A stretch of DNA of 64,000 nt from Acanthopleura granulata (lineage: Eukaryota; Mollusca; Polyplacophora; Chitonida; Chitonidae), in assembly GCA_016165875.1 (NCBI GenBank), contig JABBOT010000016.1, positions 8,452,946-8,516,945 of the forward strand, read 5' to 3'. This document shows positions 48,001 through 60,150 of this stretch, piece by piece. Made by a program: the position numbers and the translations under genes. The notes beneath the pieces were generated by a model, which had not been told where the DNA came from, did no database searches, and saw only the letters and a program-made list of their open reading frames with translations. Numbering within the stretch: position 1 is the stretch's first letter; every line of letters starts with the position of its first letter.

Positions 48001-49893
48001 AAGATGATGTTACATCAGAGTATATCGTGCCCTTAAAGTCCACCTTACAATTCAAATGTATGACTGCCTTTACTTCAAAGGGTTAGTGGGAGGGGGAATC
48101 TAAAATAAAAGTTGGGCATGTTTTCAATGGCTGTTTTCAGTTGGCTTTTCAATTGGTCCTACCTTCATTTCTATGTGGTCTTTAATTTCCTATAAAGGAA
48201 CAGAAACCAGAAAAATGAAGTTATGTCGAGTAAAAAAACTATTAAAAACTGTGTCTGAAAAGACCATCACAGATTTTTTAAAAAATTTTTTCACCAAATT
48301 AAATTCACTCAAATGTTTTGATTGTATGATGGGTTTCAAATTTTTTATCATTGATAATGCATGTGGCCACTAAACTTTTTTGTACACCTGTTCAGCTCTG
48401 AATAAAAAGACTGGGGCCAAATATGACATCAGTGTTCTGTTTCAGGGCCAGAGAATAGTCCACGTGACATCAGTGAGGGTATTTTCCGATACAGTTATCA
48501 ACGGCCTTTTTACTCACCATAACTTAATTTTTGTGGTCTCTTTCCTAATATAAAACTATTTGGTATTGCGTCAAAACTTGATTGCACCCAGTATTCTGTC
48601 CGATGAATGCTTTTTCTGGGTAAATAGTTGTATTTCTAACACACTACAATGTTCCACTGTCTGCTAATGCACTCATATAATAGCGTACAAAACCAAACAC
48701 ACACCCCCAGTTAACCTTTTTACTTGGGCGAGCGTTACGCACACACTATATCACTCTTACCGCATGCACTAGAAACAATTATGTACAGTCAATAAGAGCT
48801 CATCAGAAGTGGGATCATTCCATTAACTGATGCCATTGTGAAGCGATGTCCATTCAATAAGTAATGCACTTGATAATTAATAATCGTTACCTACGTTCAT
48901 TGATAACATAATGTAGTAACTGACAAAAGCCCGTCTCAAATAAAATGTTTCTTTCTTTTTTTTAACCGATACGCTGTTCTCCTAAAGCTCATTCTCAGTG
49001 AATGGAACAGGCAACGCCACAACTACAACGTAATACATAAGCTCAAGACTCAAGTCAGACATTCGTGTACAACCCGTATGAGCTATGAAGGGCCGTTCAA
49101 AATCGATAAACGCAAAACCCACTAAAGGAACAGTTCCCAAAGGACTCTGTAAAAAATGGTATATAAACAGTAAATGATGTCGGTCACATTTAAGAAAGAA
49201 GAAGTTAATTGATAAAGGGAAGAAAGTCGATATTATAGACATGACATCCAGTTCGAAGTTCGAAGTCAGTGAGAAATTTCCAGGTCGAACAGAGTATCGG
49301 TGTCCCGGTCGCGCTCTGATTTAAGCTGTTTATAAAAGCGCCATGTTGATGAAATGAACATGGATGCTTACACCTCACCTGGCTCCGGGTTAGGCGGAAG
49401 AAGAGACAACCACGACACTTAGGCAGGAAATCACCTGAGGTCTTCAACGCTCTGCCACACATTCAACACATGGAGGCATCATCAGTATATTCAAGCCAGG
49501 GCGGAGGCATTCAAAGCAAGGAGGATTTCATTGGTTAGGCCAAGACGAACTGCCGCCTTACAGTGTTTTTACCTCACCTCTGTAAGGTTAGTTACAGCAG
49601 CGCGATAATTGTTCGTTAAGCTAGAAGTTTCGCATCATTGTCCTTCCTTTGTATTTTGTTTAGTTAATTGATTTACGACATTTTTGTGGGGTTTTTTTTC
49701 ATTGTTTACTTACTTCTTTTGTTTCATTAATTATTTTTTCACTTTTGCCTCGACATCATTTATGGAAATTATAATAATTAGTCTTGATGTATTTCGTGAC
49801 TCTGTGTTTGACAACTGTATACACCTGTATTGTTGATCAGACCTTACCTGAAGTACAGAACATCAGCACCAGCCCCAAGGTCACCGTGGCCAT
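42062..49893 (-). CDS. nicotinic acetylcholine receptor-like subunit (Cys-loop ligand-gated ion channel)
   Basis: Six exons join in phase into 444 residues: 49893-49848, 47545-47403, 45252-45208, 44612-44494, 43802-43276 and 42516-42062. The 45-bp third exon matches the usual size of the corresponding nAChR exon. Exon 1 is a signal peptide (MATVTLGLVLMFCTS). The ectodomain has the loop A motif WKPDI, a Cys-loop C-x13-C (residues 152 and 166, with FYPFDSQAC) and the loop B motif GAWVYN. No vicinal Cys pair is present in the loop C region, so it is a non-alpha type. M1 is about 235-255. The M1-M2 link is PPDAGEK, with Glu at -1' and Lys at 0' and no anion-type PAR insertion, so it is predicted to be cation-selective; Leu is kept at 9'. 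The M3-M4 loop is about 95 residues with a CPVC motif; M4 is near the C-terminus. It acts at the plasma membrane as part of a pentamer. Ligand is not certain. Confidence 0.93.
42795..43095. repeat. ~27-bp tandem repeat in receptor intron 5
   Basis: About eleven diverged units of TTTATAATGACGGCATTGCC plus a TCACC-like spacer, varying from 24 to 30 bp. Non-coding. Confidence 0.8.
44185..44270 (-). mobile_element. SINE fragment, second type, in receptor intron 4
   Basis: CTCCACCGACTTTTGGCAAG then CTACTGAAGAACTTTCCACG on plus, the reverse of the second SINE body. Short and diverged. Confidence 0.4.
45398..45478. repeat. trinucleotide microsatellite forming a palindrome
   Basis: (ATT)n, then (AGT)n through GTAGTAGTAGTAGTACC, then CACTACTACTACTACTG, then (ATT)n. 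The AGT and ACT runs are complementary and could fold into a hairpin. In receptor intron 2. Confidence 0.85.
45991..46965. repeat. 46-bp minisatellite in receptor intron 2
   Basis: Consensus: CAAGTGTGCTGTATCACCCC, then TATCACCTGTATCACCCTCC and TTCCTA, 46 bp, about 21 units, with 45-bp and shorter variants. All three plus frames are open for hundreds of codons, an artefact of stop-free repeat units; the receptor runs on the other strand. Confidence 0.9.
46966..47412 (-). repeat. ~52-bp diverged repeat overlapping the exon 2 donor of the receptor
   Basis: On plus, a GTGTATTACCAGTGACTC-like word recurs at roughly 46975, 47105, 47200, 47247, 47299, 47341 and 47394, mostly about 52 bp apart. The last copy is the real exon 2/intron 2 junction (minus GAGTCACTG|GTAATAC). 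The copy at 47200-47215 keeps the junction word exactly. Another copy, just beyond the 46-bp array, lies at 45978-45992. Confidence 0.75.
47546..49847 (-). other. receptor intron 1, no further feature recognised
   Basis: About 2.3 kb of AT-rich intron between the signal-peptide exon and exon 2. Short frames near 49000-49460 show no motif. I see no repeat array here. Confidence 0.5.
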
Positions 49894-49924
49894 CTTGGGT
49901 CCCTCAGGATATTCCTCCCTACTC

Positions 49925-50440
49925 ACCGCAGTTGTTTCCGTGTAGCTGCAATGCTTACCGGCTATACTCCCCTTCAGCTGAAACACTGGGTGGGGTGTGG
50001 GGGCGTTATCTCGTATCACACACGTTGTTTTCTTGTAGCTGGAATTGGAAAACTGAAGGACTATATTTCCCTTCAAAAATGTTCGAGGTTTACGGAATTA
50101 CACAACGTTGTTCCCTCGTAGCTGAAATCCACCTACTCAAGGGCTATATTTTCCTTCAAAGCATAAAACTACGAGGTTTCTGAAATCACACTCGTAGCTG
50201 AAATAAGCCTACTGAAGAAATATTGTTCATTTTAAATAAATCACCACGGGGCTACTCTTGAATCACACAACGTTTTCCCCTAGCAGATCAAGTGCTGAAC
50301 AGCTAGATTTCCCTTCAGCTGTCTCGTACGGCTCAAACTTGCTTCCTTTAGCTGAAAAACATGGGAATTTCGCTCTGATCGTCCAGTGTTGTTCCTCTTA
50401 GCTGAGCACGGTAGTCCTTTCCAGCTGCAGTTGACTATAA
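49925..50440. repeat. ~85-bp diverged tandem repeat upstream of the receptor start
   Basis: Words such as CACAACGTTGTTCCC, TCGTAGCTGAAAT, GGCTATATTTNCCTTCA and ACGAGGTTT recur four to five times in the same order at 75-95 bp intervals. The array starts about 30 bp upstream of the receptor ATG and so lies in its 5' UTR or promoter. Several units contain CAGCTG or TAGCTG. Confidence 0.65.
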
Positions 50441-51640
50441 CGACAAAGCATCCTCTCCTTGAAGCACAGGTGATTCCAGTTTTCGATAGAACACGCTAGT
50501 ATTGCCGTGCTCTCACACTGTTCCGGCTCTTCAGTCCTGATCACTTAGAATATAAAGTCACCCGAAATTCCGCACGTTTCCGTTACTTTGCAACTGTTCT
50601 CTACCCTTGCCGTCAAAGGAATTTGTGTTCACTTTCCTCTCTTTCTGCAAGAGATAAACGTTCGGGGTTTTTTTTCCCACTTCTTACAAATTCAATTATA
50701 CGTCACACACATTCGTCTGTTGGAATCGTAAGGTTGTTTTCTCAATCCTATCATATGAAATATGAACGTTGAGTCGCTATATCGCGATTTTCACGTTTGC
50801 ATCCCGGTACTTTCTCCCTCGACTAGCTCGTTATGAACAGGCATCAGATTATCCGATGAACAGCTTTGTAGTATAGGCTTGGCGTGTTCGTCACCTGTTT
50901 ACTCGATGCCGGACGCATGGAAGTCAGTTTCCCTGGGCGAACCACTGATGGAATCCAGCAAAAATCCAATCAAAATCAAAAGGCCTGTGAATCCATTAAT
51001 ATTTGACGTGTGAATTAACACTTCAGTATAACCACAGTTGTGCAAACATGGGACAAATGTAGGCCTGTACGTTGTTTTCTGTTTGCCAGGTAAAGCCTGC
51101 ACAATACCTAGCTGTAGAAACTCCAAAGATACCATATTTGACTATTGGCGGGTGTTGACATTTCTGGTTATAACTGAAGGAGACAAATGACATAAGTTTA
51201 TATAGCCACGGGAAAAAATACATACGTTTTCTCTGGTCTGCTCTCTTGCATGGAATCCCATATATATTCTTACAGTCATACCGAGTGTCAATCTCTCGGG
51301 GCATTTGATTTGGTTCATTGAGCAGGTTAATGGCTGTCATAAACGCTTGAATGATTCTGTTCTTCCGCATGTTCGATGAAATCGTTTTCGGTTAAATCGT
51401 AAATGGTTTTACGTATATACTTGTATGGAGAAAAAGCATAACAATCAGTACATACAGCACTCAAATGTGTTTGGTTTGTGTTTTAAAACGCTGTATTTCT
51501 ATTGCTCACCGCAGTCGGTCATGCTGAAATCTCGCACATATAATTCTTACACACCCATATACTCGGTCACGGTTGACATGGTAAATACACAAAACAGGTA
51601 CACAGACTCTACAAGGAGACCAATAACCTGAAATTTAGGC
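50440..51640. other. no gene recognised
   Basis: Receptor upstream region. Minus frames (50899-51135, 51023-51370) are short and without motifs. It may hold promoter or 5' UTR exons that I cannot identify. Confidence 0.35.
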
Positions 51641-52230
51641 ATAGTTATACTGCTTTCCTTGAGACAGAGTTATTTAATGAGACATAGTCGCCAGCCATAT
51701 TCTTTCGCATATATCTTGCCTGGTCGAAAATCGATCTAAAATGGACTGTGATGCTTGAACACCTATTTCTAAACGGAGACGAAAAATCTAAAATGGTGAA
51801 TAAAATCTTATTGCTTCCCTTGAAACAGATTTTTTTACCCTGATATGAACGCCAGCCATATTGTTTCGATGATTTCTTGCGCCGAAATCGGTTTAACATG
51901 GGCAGTGAGGTATCAACACGTATTTCTAAACGGAGACGATGAATCTAAAATAGGAATAATTATTGCTTCTCTTGAGACAGACTTATTTATCCTGAAATCA
52001 CAGCCAGCATTTATTTTTCTTACTACAATGCAACCCGGTCTAACATGACATGAGAGGTACACAAACACACCGTACGTATATTTCTAAACGGAAACCAAAA
52101 ATCTAAATTAGGAACAATCTTATGTCTATCTTATTGAGACAGACTTATTTACCCTAAAGTAGTAGCCATTCATTTTGTTCCACGTAATTCTTGTGTCGAC
52201 GGAGATCGGTTGTCTGGAAATCTTTTCAGA
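51640..52230. repeat. ~158-bp diverged satellite-like tandem repeat, four units
   Basis: TATTTCTAAACGGA recurs at 51764, 51921 and 52079. GAGACAGACTTATTTA-type words recur at about 51661, 51822, 51978 and 52136. The period is 157-158 bp. Units are roughly 70-80% alike by eye, so the array is old. Confidence 0.75.
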
Positions 52231-52239
52231 TTCAATCCA

Positions 52240-53020
52240 ATGTTACAGTATCGAAATTCATAAATCTAGTTTTACAAGGTAACTTTTTGTTGCTAACAAA
52301 CATTGGAATTTAGAATTTTAAAAGACTACAGTATGGTGACTAAAACTGAGGAAATCTCCGGGTTGTTTTTAGGCAGCATTTCGAAACAGCGGTTTATCAA
52401 TTGGCCTGAGTTCATTAGGAAAAAATGGTGAAAGGCACTTCTGAACCAGTAGAGAAACTGACTGCCAAATTTCGCCCAACCCTATGTTCATCTTTGACAC
52501 GAGTTTAAGCCGTAATGTCACGAAAAGCAAGGAATCAACCCGATTGGCCGAAGGATACATGTACGTAAACACTTGAGCTCAATAACATGGTGACGACCTT
52601 GGCGAGCAATGGAGATTAGCCGGCTGATATTCAATAAACGTTAATCATTGCAAGGCGAACTTTTATAACCGAAAAAAACGTTCAAGGATAACAAAACTTG
52701 GTGAAGATAGTCTGGACCACTAGTCATCTGAGCATTTATGAGAGATGATTAAGTTTTCCTCGCCTTTCTGGTTGAGGCCGTGTGCATATATGGTTTCATG
52801 AAAGAAACCACCTATGTTAAATGGAGGTAAAAAAAAAAGTCCGTATGTTGTTTTTTGGTTGCTATCGTTTTCATTAGACGTTCTACAAGTCGGTGATGGA
52901 AACGTTCAAATCGATACCACCGTTTAGTTGCAGACTACATTGCCAGCTAGGACACACACGGCGTTGGTTCAATCCCATGCTTAGACAAAAAATTTGTAGA
53001 ATTCACTGCTTTGTGCAGTC
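52240..53020. other. no gene recognised
   Basis: Non-coding, with a possible diverged tRNA-like SINE head near 52905-52985 (GGTTCAATCCC at 52967). Confidence 0.4.
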
Positions 53021-53024
53021 ATCT

Positions 53025-53135
53025 GTGCAGACTAACGTAGTGACTTGCCAAAGGCCGATGTTTTGGGGGGTTTTTTTCTGCTGCCCGCCGGTTTCCTCCA
53101 CCCATGAAACTGACTACCAATCTATCGACAGATCT
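53025..53135 (+). mobile_element. SINE fragment, second type
   Basis: GTAGTGACTTGCCAAAGGCC, GCCGGTTTCCTCCACCCATG, AAACTGACTACC. No clear tail. Confidence 0.5.
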
Positions 53136-53139
53136 ATCT

Positions 53140-55230
53140 AATTTGTCTCAGATTAACGAAAGATAGTTTAAAAACAACGTCCGTTCACCTGTAGAAGCCT
53201 GTCTGTTTGGATTGCTCTGGCAGAGCGCTTTATACATGTTATGATGTATATTTTACATACTAAATAAACACAGTATTATACAATTTTGGTAAAGTTCCTA
53301 TTTAAAGGCCTGCCAACAAGTTCCCAGGTGTTTTCACTGTAAAATAATGGTCATAATGGACGTAATGTCATCGCGTGGAATAATAGGTTAACCCCACATA
53401 GATCGCGTGATTTTCCTCTTACGGGAATTTTACCACTAAAGCGAGCATCGTGGTAAAACCCTGGTAAAACAAATAGAGTTAGCATAGTAAAAACATGGAC
53501 TTTTCTAGCAGCGCACACTGTCGCTTTATGAAATATCAAAATGGCTTAATTTTATATATAATATTAAAGTTTATGTCAAAAAATCTCCTTCGGAGTTTTC
53601 CGCTAAATTCTAGCTGCGAAGCTTCTAACTCTGCCTCTAACTCACCTGTAAATTTTCAGCAAATTGTTTTTCACATCAAATACTAACGAATCGATGAATC
53701 AGGATGTCATCGGCATAGAAACTCCGCATAGCCAGAAAGTCACCTGTATGAAATGTCACAGAGACACAGCTTGCTGTTCAACAAGAAAGTAGCTGTAGGA
53801 CTAAATGGCCTACAGCGCATGTAGAAACATACAGCGAATCCGGACAGTTTGCAATGGAAGCCTTCGGTTCATGGGCGAGCGATTTCACAGTTTTTGCTTT
53901 CTGCTTTCGTCACGGTTGATCGATTACTATATGTCTAGCTGCCAATTTGGCCGATTGAGTACCAAAGGCAGGCCCAATTGTTACATGTCTGCACATGCGT
54001 TTTCATCAGGCCTGGTAGATGGTGGAGCGGGGTTATCAATATACAGAAAGCTATTACCCCTCTCTGACATATATCCCCCCCTCCCCTTAACACACCCTTA
54101 ACACAGAGACTAAGGCCACAATTAACTTGCCATTTACATACGCAAATTAACGCTAATCTGTACTCTGTAAGCCCTCAGTCCCACTTAGACAACCGCTGAC
54201 GCCCCCAACAAATTCCCCAATGTAGTACTAAAAATGGCTGAACATGTAAGGTGTGATAACTACAGTGAGTACTAGGTGACTAGTATTTATTTATTTATTA
54301 ATTTATTTGGTCATCGCCATTGATGCCAAGCGCCATATACGCAAGATTTTAATTTGTTCCTATACGTTGGCGGTCAGTTTCATGACCGCCAATAAATAAA
54401 TCATGAGAAATAGAAAACAGAACAGCATTGATCAATGTATCCAATAGCAGACTCAATAAAGTAACATTACAAGTCAAGTCAAACTGAAAAAAAAATATAA
54501 ATTAATTAATTCCGTGTACACATTTTTGCACGATATTTCCCATGATATATAATATTTACTTTGTTTTGTACACGTTGTTTTCACTTTTAATACTGACGTT
54601 TAATAAATACAAATGTATACCCATTAATATTAAACCAAATCGAGAAAAAAATAAGTTAAACATAATGTCACTAACTTGGGTTCAAACTACAGCATGGAGT
54701 TGATCGATATATCAAAGAGGGCATTGTTATTCAGTGCTGTATCCATGAATGTTACAAGGCCTCTTCATGCAACTCGATAATGTTTTATACGTTGTTCTGA
54801 AAGTGAGCTGTAATCATCGACTTGGTACTCCCCATCGGGGCCTACAACTGGTATCCTAATGTAGAACTACAAAGACTTAAGTCCTGAGCTAGACCTGTGT
54901 CTAGCTTCAAATTGTTCAGACTCAGTCCAGTTGACAATAAAATTTGTTTCCACTAATAATTCTACATATCAGCTGTATAGATAGGGATCCTAACAAATCA
55001 CCTTGCATGACCGGGCCTTCCTGCTTGACCAAATATTAAAGTAACGCCTTGTGACGTGACACTTGGACCCCTACAAAAACCTCCGATATATTACTCTGCT
55101 CCTTTTAACTTTTCGACATAGCACTGGGCAAATGGGACTTGTATTATTCCAATCAGTTACAGAAAATATATTTTCCGAGTAAGTAGTCACATCTTTATGG
55201 GAACGATAGAGGATATTTCACTGTTCGTTG
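53140..55230. other. no gene recognised
   Basis: AT-rich spacer. At 54290-54420 a TTTATT run, GCGCCATATACGCAAGATTT and a CAATAAATAAATC end suggest mixed SINE tail fragments. No exon supported. Confidence 0.4.
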
Positions 55231-55425
55231 CCTCGATGTTTCCAACAGAGTGCGAGATAGTGAGGTAGCGGGACAGAGTGGTAGCGAGGCAGAAATGTAG
55301 CGATTGGAGGCAGCGAAGTAGCGAGCTGTAGCCAGGAGAATTAACGAGGTAGCGAGGCAGCGAGGAATGAGATTAACCTGGTTGCCTCGTCCTATGTTAG
55401 AAAATTCATGGTAACGAGGTAGCAA
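55230..55425. repeat. short-period GAGGTAGCGAGGCAGC-type repeat
   Basis: Irregular repeats of GGTAGCGAGGCAG-like words (about 8 and 16 bp). At 55520-55620 a second irregular repeat of CAAGCTGTTTGAA-like words occurs. Confidence 0.7.
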
Positions 55426-55619
55426 GATGTCCTTTTTCGGCATCCATACATCTGTCACATCTGTCATTTTCATGATAATTCTTCAGTTTGGCGACCTTGC
55501 ATTCGGTTTAAAACTAGTAGTCAAACTGCGTAAAACTTCTAATCAAGTTGTTTGAAGTCAGTTTTCAAGCTGTTTGAAACGTGAGCTCAAGTTGGTTGAA
55601 ATCAGCTCTCAAGCTGTTA

Positions 55620-57640
55620 GCCTTGGCAGTGAGTGTGACCCCCCCCCCCAGCTGCTCCCCTCCCCCGGGCTTACCGTTGGTCGGGCTTTGACAACAAGAG
55701 GCTGATGAAGCTGGTATGTCGGTTTGCTGACCATTCGAAACCTTCATTAATAGCCCTTTTTTCTCACGTAACGACTGCACTTCAACTCCAGCTGGGCTTC
55801 GTCCTTATTTCGCCTACACGAGCCCTTTCAACTCGTCGTACTTTGTAACAGGCGGGTTGAGTTGGGTTTGGTCGGAAGGTTTCGTGTATGCCCGACTTAA
55901 GAAGGGAGAAATCCTTGACTTTGCAGGCCGCACATAATTAAATTTATGTTTACGATAGCGCTATAGCTGTCAACACGTGTATTTGTAAACAAAACAGTCC
56001 CCTTTGAGTGAATAACTGATTTCCTGATCAGGCCGCCTAGAGAAAATGTTATCTCGGCGCCTCATTAAACAAGGGAGATAAGAGAGTGATATTTTTAGAC
56101 TCAGATATATTGCCTTCCTTTGTGAAAACAAGATGGTAGTCGAAGCTTTGAATCGCAATGAAAACATGGAAGTTCTTTGTTGGTGTTTAAAGCTAGCCAG
56201 CAGATCGTTGACAGCTGGCTGCACGCGTCAAGTAACACACTCATTTGTTTTCGTTCAAGAGAGGAGGTACCGGGTATCTATGTTGAGTATCCGTTTTAAA
56301 TGGTAAGATGACCAGCTTTAGGCCTACATCCCTCTTGGAATATTCTCCGTCACGGTCTAAAACTACCAATATACGATAAATAGACTAACAGACAGATAAA
56401 TCAGTCGGTCAGTCAATGAATCAACCAATCGATTAATGAATCAATCGACCAATACTCTCATCTATCAATATGAATTAATCCATTAATCAATGAATCAGTG
56501 AACCATTGACTCATCACTCAGTTCCACGATTAATGGTCGCGGCTCATGGCGAAATTTCATGCGCAGGGTATCGTGGTAACAGACAGACAGGTATAAGCAG
56601 ACAGACAGACACACAAACAAACAGATACTGACAGGCAGGTAGCCAAACAGACACAGGTAAATAGATACTCACAAGATCAGAGGTTTGAAATAGATCGCCT
56701 ACTGTCTGCATGTGTGTCTTTTAGATTTTGGATGTTTTCCTGACTTGTTCTGGCCTCTTCAGGGCTGAAATATTGCCAATGTTATATTAAAACATATTCA
56801 TTCATTCTGGAGGTGTGTGCCACTTGAGTAAACAAGAGAGAAAATTACTTTTCACACTTTTTTCTGCTCTTTGTCAGCCAGTTTTGAAGATACTTTCCAC
56901 AATACGGTGTTTTACTTTACCAGGTTACATCGTGACTGTGTGTCTATGGTCAGGAAAATATTCGTATTCAAACTTATTCCGAACTTCACACGTTTTCTTT
57001 TCTGTTCTCACACACCAAAATTGCTTCACATCACACCCAGTCACGACCCAGGTGTGATATGACAAGGATGGCGGTTTGATTATCTTAAAAAAAAATATTT
57101 GAATCATGCGTTCTTTGTAGAAAGGTAACTTCGGGATATTGGGCTCACTTAATGCCCCGTAGTACACAGTATAACAGTTCCACGGGTTTAAGCCTCTTTT
57201 ATGCATTCACTGATGACTGTAGCCCTTCACCTTTTATCACATTCCTCTATTATCTTCATTCACCAGCTTAGCATTCATATTAATGTATCCAACTCTGGAT
57301 ATGGTGCAGACCGCGTGTTTTATTTGATATGCTCATATCACAGAAAACACACACTAGCCTACTCATACCCCTCACAAGCTTGCTGTAAGTGCAATGTTTT
57401 CAAGCACGACCTAGAGTTGTACTTTTATTTTTTCAGAGTGGTCATGAAATCTAGGACAAGCTGTACCCCTTGAGAGAACTGTACAGCCTTCACCAAGGAG
57501 CTGCCAAATAGCAAGCTCGTTTGAAAGTACCCAGCGGATCCTGTAAGTACTTGAACCAACTCTTTATGTTCTCCACAGAGTATTGATCGATGTTGAGCAT
57601 AATGGTTTCGGTAGTCTGAACGTGAAAGACATGAGCTTCT
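55620..57640. other. no gene recognised; simple repeats at 56380-56660
   Basis: The stretch 56380-56660 is built of ATCA, GTCA and CAGA tetranucleotide-like words (CAGACAGACAGACACAC). Other frames are short and motif-free. Confidence 0.4.
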
Positions 57641-57644
57641 TACA

Positions 57645-57905
57645 TTTATTTTTTTTTATTTTATTTTATTTTGGTCGCACTCAAGAATTTTTCATTTATA
57701 CTACAGCGGTCATATTTATGCGTGGGGGAACCCCAGAGCGCACGAGATAAACCACAGACCTCTGACAGGTACCTGACAAACTTTACAACTTAAAGCCGCA
57801 AACAGACAAGCCATATGTGGACGCGAACCCACGAGCTCAAGGATCAAGGGCCTGTCCCTCACGGAGATGCTGTAATGTTTTAACTGACGGATCCCGCGAG
57901 CCCTT
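57645..57905 (-). mobile_element. SINE, minus strand
   Basis: Reversed order: TTTATTTTATTTTATTTTGG, CGCACTCAAGAATTTTTCAT, CCACAGACCTCTGACAGGTA, then a tRNA-like head with GCGAACCCACGAGCTCAA. Confidence 0.7.
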
Positions 57906-57995
57906 CTTCAAATCCTTGTAGAAAGACTGTCTAAAAACATGTAAAAGCTTAAGAATTGCATGTGTTTGCCATTCACAAAAGTTCTTTCAAGAACC

Positions 57996-58149
57996 ATGTT
58001 TCGGAATGTGCAGAACCGTTTTCCGACATACGGATTAATCATCTTCGTTTCTCTATACAGTTCAGGGCTACATGCAGAAGTTCCATCTGGCATTGACAGC
58101 TTGACCCAAGCCACTACCCTCGGAACATCTGATTTTACAAGCACGTGGG
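57996..58149 (+). CDS. possible first coding exon of a secreted or membrane protein
   Basis: From an ATG at 57996 the frame gives a signal-peptide-like start: polar N-terminus, hydrophobic YGLIIFVSLYSSG, probable cleavage after LHA. It continues to a strong GTAAGT donor at 58150, in phase 1. I could not find the next exon before the receptor-like exon at 63687. The call rests on signal peptide plus donor only; the family is unknown. It could be a chance frame. Confidence 0.3.
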
Positions 58150-58534
58150 GTAAGTTACTAACATCGGATTTATCCATTTACCCTACTTATATAGCAGAGG
58201 CCAATTACACTAACAACATTGTGCCATCACCTTTGCAGTCGGTTGATTTCGTTACCAGTCCATGTCTAGATTTTTTTTTCTCTCGACCGAGATGTATGTG
58301 TTATGATGGATGATATACTACTGGCTTATATATCTTCAGTCTAAACCCGCACCGTTCGATCTGGTTTAAACTTTCCCCGAGTAAACAATGGTTGCTTTTC
58401 TAGTGAACTTTACTCTGACGTTTATTTACATATTACATTTGTAGGAATCTTCAGTTGGTTGATGTGTCTTATAACGATTATTTTTGATCTAGTTGAAGTC
58501 AAGCATAATGTAAACAAACTACTCTCAAAATGTT

Positions 58535-58709
58535 CCGTTGAATGCATTGTTTGGAGAATAATGGATTGCATTTTCGTCAGTCTAACATATTTGACGGTTA
58601 TGACGAGGAAAGATATGAGGAACAGGATAATTCGTTATAGAAACGGATTAATCCGTTAGATCAACGAAAATGCAATCCGTTATCCTCCAAACAAACAACG
58701 GATTTAACG
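58535..58709. mobile_element. palindromic MITE-like element
   Basis: Arms at 58549-58577 and 58664-58692 are 29 bp long, inverted, with two mismatches (key core GGATTGCATTTTCGT). Pairing continues outwards to about 58535 and 58709 with a 4-nt gap. The perfect palindrome AACGGATTAATCCGTT lies in the centre (58642-58657), and CCGTT/AACGG words recur. Confidence 0.7.
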
Positions 58710-59779
58710 GAAGATTTTTCGAGGGTACGGTTGACGCGTGATTGGGATCAACTTCACAAATGAAGTTGTCATAGAGAAACACATAAAACTCGACTACATT
58801 TCACACACAAAAGTGGCACAAATTTATGATTCAATCCCAGCCCAATTCTCATGCGAGTTGTCCGCACATCTGTGTAAGCTAATGATACTTTCGGTTCTAA
58901 GATTATAATTGTTGTACAACCGGGATTGTCAAGACATGTAATTGTATACAAACGTTATACAACAACAGTTTCTACACAACTGTATGATACAACACTGATA
59001 CAAACCGTACAGCTCAGTTTTCCCACACAGTTTGCGTTTACTTCATATGAAGTCTCAGTATACAGTTCTCTTACCACAGATTCTGTTCGCCTCCAAATCG
59101 TGCACTGATCTCGTGCATGGATGGTTGCATAAAATTTCCTTAATTACAACCTGAATAAAATTTAATTGCAATGGGTCAAAACTGTTTAAATAAAGTTAAG
59201 TTCGGGTCTGGAACCCTGAATTAATTTACCAGTTGCTCACGTCGAATGAAAAGCAGTCTAGTGTGATGGATGCGAATACAGCTTCATCATTCAAGTTGGA
59301 ACCGCAAATCAAGCTCTCTATACCTGTACTGGACCAATACTTGGAAAGATCTGTCAGCTGATCCATGCGCGCGCGATAGAGAAGGAGTCTTAAGTGGTGT
59401 TGTTGGTAGTAAAAGGGGTGATCTGTCATTCGTCTACTGGTACTTCATCCATACACGGTAGAGCGATTAATCACCACGGAACGGGTTGGCAGGGAGGTCG
59501 TATGAGAGAGAAACGGGGGGGGGGCTAGTTAATTAGCTGTTACGGAGGTGGTTGGGGTGGGGGTGGGGTAGGATGTAGGTTCTATCTATAAGTCATATAC
59601 TCATGTATCTATGTCATTCGGCACAACACGGTAAAATTAACAAACAATAGAATCTCGGTAAACCGACAAGCGCGTTGATAACGATCGACAGCGCAAGTTC
59701 GAGGAAACTATACTCTCCATATAGTTTACGTTTCTTTAAACACTTGTGTATAAACCATTGTTTTCCAATTCAAGACGTT

Positions 59780-60150
59780 CTGCATCTTTTACATTAAAAT
59801 TTTTTACATTAAATACACTGATACTAACTATTCTTTATCGAATACCACTAACATTAATTATTAAACTAGATTAAAGGCGTTTACGTTAAACAGGTTTGTA
59901 TTTAACGTACGTGTTTTACCTTAAACATTAAATATGGCTACATTTACCACATTTTACGTTTAACATTTGTACATTAAAAACGTCTACATTGAACAAGGTT
60001 TGAATTGAATGTTTTTAAGTTAAACACGACTACTTTTAAAATGTTTTAAATGAAATGAAATTCATGAAACACAATTACATGCACAATAAATACGTAAAAA
60101 TTAAACATATTACATTAAACTCACTTACACTGAACACATGTACATTAATC
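59780..60150. repeat. AT-rich ~14-bp degenerate repeat
   Basis: Irregular repeats of a TTTACATTAAACA-like word, about 14-18 bp apart, running through the interval. Heavily diverged. Confidence 0.65.
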
